Notes under the pieces: generated by a model
Told to the model about the DNA's origin: nothing
What the model saw: the letters and a program-made list of their open reading frames with translations, nothing else
Databases searched by the model: none
Source: an uncultured Oscillibacter sp.
Lineage (GTDB): Bacteria > Bacillota > Clostridia > Oscillospirales > Oscillospiraceae
Reading direction: 5' to 3'
DNA length: 10,702 nucleotides
Assembly: GCA_910577405.1 (NCBI GenBank)
Contig: CAJTMG010000040.1
Coordinates: 1 to 10,702 of the forward strand
Translations under genes and position numbers: made by a program
Shown: positions 5,773 to 10,702 of the stretch, piece after piece
Layout: every line of letters starts with the position of its first letter
Numbering within the stretch: the first letter of the stretch is position 1

Positions 5773-5979
5773 ATGCGGACAGGGGAGGAAGTCAAATGGG
5801 ATTTTGGTCTGTCAGTGACAGGGGACCGTCGCGGGCAGATTTTTGACATGGACAACGAGGGTGGATACGGCTTTACGGCGGGGAGTTTTGCGGAATTTTA
5901 CGAAAGCTGGCTGGAATTTCTTTCAGACGGAGAGCGTTTTCGAAAGGAACTGGAACGCTGGCAGCAAATCACGCGCTGA
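5773..5979 (+). CDS. Small protein resembling the C-terminal half of a SUKH (SMI1/KNR4) domain
   Basis: This is a 68-residue protein. A strong ribosome binding site, AGGAGGG (5761-5767), lies 5 bases before ATG 5773, so it is probably translated. Residues around GQIFDMDNEGGYGFTAGSFAEFYESWLEFL look like the end of a SUKH domain: a strand with an aromatic or Asp-rich turn, then the ADSFEEFL-type helix. SUKH domains usually run to about 130-150 residues, so the N-terminal half is absent. No matching sequence is seen in other frames upstream, which suggests a truncated relic with a working start rather than a fresh frameshift. SUKH proteins are common immunity proteins. The similarity is from memory of the family pattern and moderate. 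It is probably co-transcribed with the gene before it and the aldolase 21 bases after it. Confidence 0.6.
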   Translation: MRTGEEVKWDFGLSVTGDRRGQIFDMDNEGGYGFTAGSFAEFYESWLEFLSDGERFRKELERWQQITR

Positions 5980-6000
5980 ACCGGAAAAGGAGGAAACAGC

Positions 6001-6657
6001 ATGATTATGGAGCGGGAACGGAAGGCGCTTTCGGAATATGGCAGGAGGCTGAGCGCGGCTGGATTGACGCCTGGAACCAGCGGGAATCTGAGCGTATACG
6101 ACCCGGAAACAGGCAGGATGGCAGTCAGTCCGTCGGGATGCCCCTGCGGAGAATTCAGCCCGGAGAGCGCGGCGGTGCTGGACGAGACGGGCCGGGTTCT
6201 GGAAGGCTGGAAACCCACCAGCGAATGGAGCCTGCATCAGGCGTTTTACAGGCGGCATCCGGAGGCCCGGGCGGTGGTGCATACACATTCGATGTACTGC
6301 ACGACCTTTGCAGTGCTGCACAGGCCCCTGGAGGCGGTTCATTATATGATTCTCTCCGCCGGGTGCGACGAGATTCCCTGGGCGCCCTACCGGACCTTCG
6401 GCACGCCGGAGCTGGCAGAAATTGCGGTGGAGATCTGCGGGGAAGGAAAGGCGGTCCTCCTGGCGAATCACGGGCTGGTGGTCTGGGAGGAAAGCCTGGA
6501 GAAAGCCTGCGCGCTGGCGATGGATCTGGAATTTCTTGCGGAGCTGCAATATCACGCGTCCTGCATCGGGGAACCGGTGGTGCTGGGGCCTCATCAGAGA
6601 GAGCTTGCCCGGGAACGCTTCAAGACCTACGGCCAGGCGGAAGAGCGGCAGATGTGA
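6001..6657 (+). CDS. fucA: Class II aldolase, L-fuculose-phosphate aldolase-like
   Basis: This 218-residue protein has the length of the FucA/AraD class II aldolases, which use a divalent metal (zinc in FucA) to cleave sugar phosphates such as L-fuculose 1-phosphate into dihydroxyacetone phosphate and L-lactaldehyde. Visible elements are the phosphate-binding TSGNLS (26-31) and SPSG (43-46), catalytic Glu75 in SEWSLHQ, metal ligands His94 and His96 in HTHS, and His157 in LANHG. All lie within two residues of the classical FucA positions. Start ATG 6001 has AAAGGAGG about 8 bases upstream. No fucose kinase or isomerase is nearby, so the substrate is not proven. Related enzymes act on rhamnulose phosphate, ribulose phosphate or 5-deoxypentose phosphates from methylthioadenosine/SAM salvage. 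It probably belongs to the transcript from 5228. Confidence 0.88.
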   Translation: MIMERERKALSEYGRRLSAAGLTPGTSGNLSVYDPETGRMAVSPSGCPCGEFSPESAAVLDETGRVLEGWKPTSEWSLHQAFYRRHPEARAVVHTHSMYCTTFAVLHRPLEAVHYMILSAGCDEIPWAPYRTFGTPELAEIAVEICGEGKAVLLANHGLVVWEESLEKACALAMDLEFLAELQYHASCIGEPVVLGPHQRELARERFKTYGQAEERQM

Positions 6658-6790
6658 ATTTACAGACAAAACCGCCGGAAATGTTTCCTCCCCGCAGACA
6701 AAAAAGAGCGGGCGGGTAAAAAGATACTTTCTTACGGCCTGTGTGCAAGAATGGAGGACAAACTGCCGCGGCTTCTGCACTTTTTGCCAA

Positions 6791-6819
6791 TTGCGCTTTT
6801 TGACGAAGTCTGCTATACT
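6791..6819 (+). promoter_or_regulatory. Promoter of the ridA-por operon
   Basis: TTGCGC (6791-6796), 17 bases, TATACT (6814-6819). Transcription should start near 6826, about 70 bases before ridA. The leader contains CCCTG...CAGGG, a short hairpin with no T-run. The 240 bases between fucA and ridA hold no gene or clear terminator that I can see. Confidence 0.6.
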
Positions 6820-6897
6820 GACCCACAAGAGCTTGGAAAGAGTTCTCGACCCTGCATTTTCAAAACAGGGAAAGTATGGAAAGGAAAGTGATTTATT

Positions 6898-7275
6898 ATG
6901 ATCGAAGCGACCTCTACACCCAAGGCGCCGGCGGCAATCGGACCGTATTCCCAGGCTATGCGCGCAGGCGGCTTTCTGTTTGCATCCGGGCAGATTCCCC
7001 TGTCCCCCGAGACCGGCGAGATTGTGGGCGCTTCCATCGAGGAACAGGCGGAGCGCTGCTGCCGGAACGTAGAGGCTATTCTGGAGGCCAACGGACTGGG
7101 CTTTGAGGACGTGGTGAAGACGACCTGTTTTCTGGCGGACATGGGGGATTTTGCGGCCTTTAACGGGGTGTACGCGAAGTTCTTCACCGGTAAGCCTGCC
7201 CGGTCCTGCGTGGCGGTGCGGGAACTGCCGAAGAAGGTCCTGTGCGAAATCGAGATCATCGCCGCCTGCAAATAA
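6898..7275 (+). CDS. ridA: RidA family reactive intermediate (enamine/imine) deaminase
   Basis: This is a complete 125-residue protein of the YjgF/YER057c/UK114 family. RidA hydrolyses reactive enamine/imine intermediates released by PLP enzymes such as serine/threonine dehydratase, giving 2-oxoacids and ammonia and protecting PLP enzymes from damage. Visible hallmarks are IGPYSQA (14-20), FASGQIP (28-34), the substrate-carboxylate-binding Arg102 in KPARSCVAV, and Glu117 in CEIEIIA. These correspond to the catalytic Arg and Glu of true RidA rather than the Rid2-7 subgroups. Start ATG 6898 has only a modest ribosome binding site (AAGGAAAG, about 10 bases upstream). It is 21 bases before the oxidoreductase gamma subunit and clearly shares its operon, which places it beside an enzyme that consumes 2-oxoacids. 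Confidence 0.95.
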   Translation: MIEATSTPKAPAAIGPYSQAMRAGGFLFASGQIPLSPETGEIVGASIEEQAERCCRNVEAILEANGLGFEDVVKTTCFLADMGDFAAFNGVYAKFFTGKPARSCVAVRELPKKVLCEIEIIAACK

Positions 7276-7296
7276 ACGAAGAAGGAGTCAGCCAGA

Positions 7297-7875
7297 ATGA
7301 AAGATATGGTAGAAATCCGCTGGCACGGCCGGGGAGGGCAGGGGGCAAAGACGGCGTCCCTGCTGCTGGCCGACGCTGCGTTCAATACGGGCAAGTACGT
7401 CCAGGGCTTCCCCGAGTACGGCCCTGAACGCATGGGCGCGCCGATTACCGCCTATAACCGCATCAGCACGGAACGGAGCACGGTCCATTCCAACATCTAC
7501 GATCCGGATTATGTGGTGGTCGTGGATGAAACCCTGCTCAGCGCCGTGGATGTGACCGCGGGCCTGAAGAAGGAAGGGGCCATCGTGATCAACTCCGGCA
7601 AGAAGCCTGAGGAACTGCGTCCCCTGCTGAAAGGCTATCAGGGCCGGGTATGCACGATTGACGCGGGAAGAATCTCCGAGGAAGAGCTGGGCAAAAACTT
7701 CCCCAATACCCCCATGCTGGCAGCAATCGTCAAAGTCTCCGGCGTGGTGGAGGAATCGGAATTTATCAAGGATATGGAAGCGTCGTTCCAGCACAAATTT
7801 GCCGCGAAGCCCCAGGTGATCGAGGGCAATATGCGGGCCTTGAAGCGTTCCATGGAGGAGGTGCAGGAGGGATGA
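7297..7875 (+). CDS. porG: Pyruvate/2-oxoacid:ferredoxin oxidoreductase, gamma subunit
   Basis: This 192-residue protein is the gamma subunit of the four-subunit enzyme that converts a 2-oxoacid and CoA to acyl-CoA and CO2 while reducing ferredoxin. The N-terminal IRWHGRGGQGAKTAS (7-21) is the family signature, followed by GFPEYGPERMGAP and YDPDYVVVVDETLL. A GGAG ribosome binding site lies upstream of ATG 7297. Its stop codon overlaps the start of the delta gene by 4 bases (ATGA), indicating coupled translation. The gene order gamma-delta-alpha-beta matches the por cluster of Thermotoga and many Clostridia. In other genomes the name porC is used for the same subunit. Confidence 0.93.
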   Translation: MKDMVEIRWHGRGGQGAKTASLLLADAAFNTGKYVQGFPEYGPERMGAPITAYNRISTERSTVHSNIYDPDYVVVVDETLLSAVDVTAGLKKEGAIVINSGKKPEELRPLLKGYQGRVCTIDAGRISEEELGKNFPNTPMLAAIVKVSGVVEESEFIKDMEASFQHKFAAKPQVIEGNMRALKRSMEEVQEG

Positions 7876-8177
7876 AACATCTTGCGAAGGATATGACGCC
7901 GGAGGTCACCTGGCAGGACATCACTCCCGGCGGCGCGATTTTTGAAGGCGGCACGTCGGAAACCGTTCAGACCGGCGACTGGCGTACCATCAAGCCTGTG
8001 CTGGACGCGGAGAAGTGTAAGCAATGCCTGCTCTGCGTGCCGGTGTGCCCGGATATGTCCATCCCTATGGAGAACGGCAAACGGGGCGATTTCAATTACT
8101 TTTACTGCAAGGGCTGCGGCATCTGCGCCAATGTCTGCCCCTTTGACGCCATTGCGATGGTGAAAGACGAGAAGTGA
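7872..8177 (+). CDS. porD: Pyruvate/2-oxoacid:ferredoxin oxidoreductase, delta subunit (2[4Fe-4S] ferredoxin-like)
   Basis: This 101-residue protein passes electrons from the catalytic subunits to external ferredoxin. Two complete cluster motifs are present: Cys49-52-55-59 (CKQCLLCVPVCP) and Cys79-82-85-89 (CKGCGICANVCP), each C-x2-C-x2-C-x3-CP, so all eight ligands are intact. The first 45 residues are the usual delta-subunit extension that docks to the complex. The start is the ATG overlapping the gamma stop. The alpha gene begins 11 bases after its stop, behind GAGGAGGGA. Confidence 0.94.
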   Translation: MKHLAKDMTPEVTWQDITPGGAIFEGGTSETVQTGDWRTIKPVLDAEKCKQCLLCVPVCPDMSIPMENGKRGDFNYFYCKGCGICANVCPFDAIAMVKDEK

Positions 8178-8188
8178 GGAGGGAAGAC

Positions 8189-9367
8189 ATGGGAATCCGA
8201 GAAAGACTGTCCGGCAATGAAGCCGTAGCCTATGCCATGAAGCAGATCAACCCCGACGTGATGGGCGCGTTCCCGATTACGCCGTCCACCGAAATCCCCC
8301 AGTATTTTTCCGCCTACGTGGATAACGGCGAAGTTGACACGGAATTTATCGCCGTGGAATCCGAGCACTCCGCCATGTCCACCTGCATTGGAGCGGAAGC
8401 GGCGGGCTGTCGTGCCATTTCCGCCACCAGTTCCTGCGGGCTGATTTATATGGCCGAAATGCTCTATGTAGCCGCGTCCGACCGTCTGCCCATTACGCTG
8501 GCGGTATCCTGCCGGGCGCTCAGCGGGCCGATCAACATCAACAACGACCATTCTGACGTGATGGCTGTCCGGGACGCGGGCTGGCTGATTCTCTTTGCCG
8601 AAAACAATCAGGAAGCCTACGACAACTATTTGCAGGCCATGCGGATTGGAGAAGCCGTCAGCCTGCCCATCATGGTCTGTCAGGACGGCTTTATCACCTC
8701 CCACGCCATTGAGAACATCGAGCTGGAGGAAACGGAGAAGGTCCAGGCGTTTGTGGGCGAGTACCAGCCTGAGCATTCTTTGCTGAATCCCAAGGAATCC
8801 ATCGCCGTAGGCCCCTATTCCACGCCGGTGTACTATATCGAAACCAAGCGTCAGCAGGCACAGGCTATGATGGACGCCAAAGAGATAATCAAGAAGGTAG
8901 GCGCGGAATTCGGCCAGCTGACCGGGCGTACATACGGCTTGATTGAGAAATACATGATGGACGATGCCGAGGAAGCCATTGTGATTATCGGCTCATCCGC
9001 TGGAACGGCCAAGGAAGCCATCCGGAAACTGCGGGCATCGGGGAAGAAAGCGGGTTTGGTGAAGATCCGCGCGTTCCGGCCCTTCCCGGCGGAGGAGATC
9101 GCGGAAGCACTCAAAACTGTGAAAGCGTTTGCAGTGATGGACAAGGCCGACAGCTTTAACGCCCACTGCGGCCCCCTCTATGCCGAGACCGCCGCGGCCC
9201 TCTATGCGCAAGGCGTCAGCGGCCCCAAGGGAATCAGCTATATCTACGGTCTGGGCGGAAGGGATGTGCGGGTAGAGAGCATCCAGCACGTCTTTGGGGA
9301 CCTGGAAACAATCGCGCGGACGGGGAACGCAGGAGAAACCTATCGTTACCTGGATGTGCGGGAATAA
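8189..9367 (+). CDS. porA: Pyruvate/2-oxoacid:ferredoxin oxidoreductase, alpha subunit
   Basis: This 392-residue alpha subunit carries the pyrimidine-side thiamine diphosphate domain and the transketolase C-terminal-like domain. It opens with RLSGNEAVAYAMKQ and the GAFPITPSTEIPQ motif, and the invariant Glu of the TPP site lies in FIAVESEHSAM. SCRALSGPININNDHSDVM and RDAGWLILFAENNQEAYDN are typical of porA-type subunits. ATG 8189 is chosen over an in-frame upstream ATG at 8174 because GAGGAGGGA lies 4 bases before it, and the 8174 ATG overlaps the end of the delta gene. Pyruvate is the most likely substrate given the length and four-gene layout. Branched-chain 2-oxoacid (VOR) enzymes share this architecture, so specificity is not proven. 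Confidence 0.93.
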   Translation: MGIRERLSGNEAVAYAMKQINPDVMGAFPITPSTEIPQYFSAYVDNGEVDTEFIAVESEHSAMSTCIGAEAAGCRAISATSSCGLIYMAEMLYVAASDRLPITLAVSCRALSGPININNDHSDVMAVRDAGWLILFAENNQEAYDNYLQAMRIGEAVSLPIMVCQDGFITSHAIENIELEETEKVQAFVGEYQPEHSLLNPKESIAVGPYSTPVYYIETKRQQAQAMMDAKEIIKKVGAEFGQLTGRTYGLIEKYMMDDAEEAIVIIGSSAGTAKEAIRKLRASGKKAGLVKIRAFRPFPAEEIAEALKTVKAFAVMDKADSFNAHCGPLYAETAAALYAQGVSGPKGISYIYGLGGRDVRVESIQHVFGDLETIARTGNAGETYRYLDVRE

Positions 9368-9382
9368 GGAGGGAGAACAGTC

Positions 9383-10315
9383 ATGAGCTACAATCTGAAA
9401 GAGAATCTTCAGCGGGAGGAGCGCTTTGCGGCGGGCCACCGGATGTGTGCGGGCTGCGGTTCTCCCATCGCCATCCGGACGGTGCTTCGGCAGCTGGAAC
9501 CCGGTGATAAGGCTGTGGTCACCGGCGCTACAAGCTGTATGGAAGTCTCCGCGTTTATGTATCCCTACACCGCGTGGAAGGACAGCTTTATCCACAACGC
9601 CTTTGAGAACGCGGCGGCTACCTGTTCCGGCGTGGAAACGGCTTACAAGGCCCTGAAAAAGCGAGGCAAACTGGATGAGACGTACAAATTTATTACCTTC
9701 GGCGGCGACGGCGGGACGTATGACATAGGCTTTCAAAGTCTTAGCGGCGCCATGGAGCGGGGTCATGATATGGTCTATGTCTGCTACGACAATGAGGCTT
9801 ATATGAACACCGGCATTCAGCGATCCAGTTCCACGCCTCATTTCGCCGATACCACCACCACCCCCGTAGGCAAGGCGGTTCCCGGCAAGCTCCAGCAGAA
9901 AAAGAATCTGACAAAAATCATGGCCGCCCATGGGATTCCCTACGTGGCTCAGACGACGTTTATCGGGAACTTCAAGGATATTTCCGAGAAAGCCCATAAA
10001 GCCATCTACACGCCCGGCCCGGCATTTCTGAACGTCATGGCACCCTGTCCCCGGGGCTGGCGCTATCCGACGGAGAAGCTGATGGAGATTACCCGTCTGG
10101 CTGTGGAAACCTGCGTCTGGCCTTTGTACGAAGTCGTGGATGGCAAGTATATCCTGAGCTATGAGCCGAAAAGAAAGCTGCCGGTGGAGGAATATCTGCG
10201 TCCACAGGGCCGGTTCGCGCATATGTTCAAGCCTGGCAGCGAGTGGATGCTTGAAGCCGTCCAGAAGGAAGTGGACCGGAACTGGGAGGAACTTCTGAAG
10301 CTCTGTTCCCTGTGA
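9383..10315 (+). CDS. porB: Pyruvate/2-oxoacid:ferredoxin oxidoreductase, beta subunit
   Basis: This 310-residue subunit binds the diphosphate of TPP through the GDG motif at GGDGGTYDIG (107-116) and YDNEAYMNTG (135-144). It also holds the proximal [4Fe-4S] cluster: Cys22 and Cys25 (CAGC), Cys52 (SCMEV) and Cys222 (APCPRGW) are all present. GHRMCAGCG, YPYTAWKDSFIH and FENAAAT follow the family. RSSSTPHFADTTTTPVGK replaces the TPYGAWTTTSPxG text that I associate with pyruvate enzymes. An AAGGAGGGA ribosome binding site lies about 9 bases before ATG 9383, and the gap to the alpha gene is 15 bases. It is the last gene of the operon. Confidence 0.94.
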   Translation: MSYNLKENLQREERFAAGHRMCAGCGSPIAIRTVLRQLEPGDKAVVTGATSCMEVSAFMYPYTAWKDSFIHNAFENAAATCSGVETAYKALKKRGKLDETYKFITFGGDGGTYDIGFQSLSGAMERGHDMVYVCYDNEAYMNTGIQRSSSTPHFADTTTTPVGKAVPGKLQQKKNLTKIMAAHGIPYVAQTTFIGNFKDISEKAHKAIYTPGPAFLNVMAPCPRGWRYPTEKLMEITRLAVETCVWPLYEVVDGKYILSYEPKRKLPVEEYLRPQGRFAHMFKPGSEWMLEAVQKEVDRNWEELLKLCSL

Positions 10316-10576
10316 AAAGAAAGATTTCAGACTTTTGTAACATCTGATGCTGGTTTCGTTAACAAATTCAGCGTATCTTTAATATTGCAAGAGACAAAAA
10401 CTTCTTTTCATCCAATCTTCCAAACAGAGAAAAGGGCTGGTCGTAGGACCGGTCCTTTCTCTTGCCGCAAAAGTTCCCGGAAGGACGCAGAACAGGTTTT
10501 TTCGGTACTGTTTGGGATGAAATCCGAGAGCTTTGGGAGTATTTGAAAAAAGAAGAAAAAATTTTTGAAAAAACTA
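10316..10576. other. Non-coding stretch after the por operon, with a long hairpin
   Basis: No gene is supported here. The stretch becomes AT-rich to the right. The clearest element is the long imperfect hairpin at 10427-10461, listed separately. No T-run terminator for the por operon is evident, although this is where one should lie. A weak AACAG/CTGTT pairing around a T-rich loop (about 10490-10516) has no T-run after it. Confidence 0.5.
10427..10461 (+). terminator. Long hairpin, possible por operon terminator without a T-run
   Basis: The arms GAGAAAAGGGCTGGTC (10427-10442) and GACCGGTCCTTTCTC (10447-10461) pair around a GTAG loop with one bulged A and wobble pairs. The stem is long and nearly perfect. 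Only TTGCC follows on the plus strand, so it lacks a proper T-run. It could be a weak terminator, an RNA stability element or a processing site. It lies 112 bases after porB and 175 before the tRNA. Confidence 0.4.
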
Positions 10577-10604
10577 TTGACAAACGGAGAAAATTGCGTA
10601 TAAT
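10577..10604 (+). promoter_or_regulatory. Promoter of the tRNA-Gln gene
   Basis: Consensus TTGACA (10577-10582), 16 bases, and consensus TATAAT (10599-10604) give a strong promoter typical of stable RNA genes. Transcription would start near 10611, about 25 bases before the mature tRNA. Confidence 0.75.
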
Positions 10605-10635
10605 AATTATTGTTCGCTGAACACGCGAGAGATAC

Positions 10636-10702
10636 AGCGGGTTTGTGTAAAGGTAGCACAGCAGACTCTGACTCTGTATGTGAGGGTTCGAATCCTTCAC
10701 CC
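10636..10702 (+). tRNA. tRNA-Gln(CTG), 3' end outside window
   Basis: The cloverleaf fits from 10636. The acceptor strand is AGCGGGT; the D arm is GTGT/GCAC with AAAGGTA between. The anticodon stem is GCAGA/TCTGT (one G-U), and loop CTCTGAC gives anticodon CTG. The T arm is GAGGG-TTCGAAT-CCTTC. Then ACCC pairs with the last four bases of the 5' acceptor strand before the window ends. The last three acceptor bases, the discriminator and any encoded CCA lie outside. Gln is assigned from the anticodon, and the loop text matches bacterial tRNA-Gln. Confidence 0.9.

Noticed and set aside
6658..6897. Terminator of the aldolase gene (CCCGC...GCGGG at about 6694-6716)
   Set aside because: The loop is long, the stem only 5 bases, and no T-run follows on the plus strand.
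8993..10222. Minus-strand open frame of 409 codons
   Set aside because: Antisense to the alpha and beta oxidoreductase genes, with no family similarity or ribosome binding site.
1..10702. CRISPR array, prophage or integrase attachment site
   Set aside because: No regularly spaced repeats, no phage or integrase genes. The tRNA at the right edge is cut, so an attachment site there cannot be judged.

Overview
The window looks like chromosome of an anaerobic, moderately GC-rich Firmicute, most likely a gut-type Clostridia (Oscillospiraceae/Lachnospiraceae-like). This rests on the four-subunit ferredoxin-linked 2-oxoacid oxidoreductase, a TM1266-type 'iron-only hydrogenase system regulator', a DegV protein, strong AGGAGG-type ribosome binding sites and clear sigma-A promoters. 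No species can be named from the sequence alone.

Layout. Bases 1-358 hold the 3' end of an unrecognised membrane protein. Bases about 360-1257 are a graveyard, visibly more AT-rich than the flanks. It contains an eroded IS3-family transposase on the minus strand (about 457-664), next to an eroded RhuM-family gene on the plus strand (about 668-925), then unassigned debris. From 1258 to 4958 the minus strand carries one block, in transcription order: a TM1266-like ACT-fold regulator, a NitT/TauT-type substrate-binding lipoprotein, a permease-ATPase fusion that completes the importer, and a DegV-family protein with its own promoter. The regulator gene is preceded by a sigma-A promoter and a roughly 160-nt structured leader that ends in an intrinsic terminator directly before its ribosome binding site. 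The arrangement is that of a riboswitch or attenuator, but I could not assign it to a known class.

Divergently on the plus strand, a promoter at 5228-5256 drives a 140-aa protein built of two diverged repeats, a 68-aa SUKH-like fragment and a class II aldolase (FucA-like). A second promoter at 6791-6819 starts a tight operon: ridA, then the gamma, delta, alpha and beta subunits of a pyruvate (or related 2-oxoacid):ferredoxin oxidoreductase. RidA clears reactive enamine/imine intermediates, and the oxidoreductase turns the 2-oxoacid plus CoA into acyl-CoA, CO2 and reduced ferredoxin. The window ends in a tRNA-Gln(CTG) gene with its own promoter, cut by the right edge.

The most promising undescribed element is the attenuator leader controlling the TM1266-like/ABC importer operon. 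The pairing of a putative hydrogenase-system regulator with a metabolite importer, with no hydrogenase gene in the window, makes its ligand an open question.
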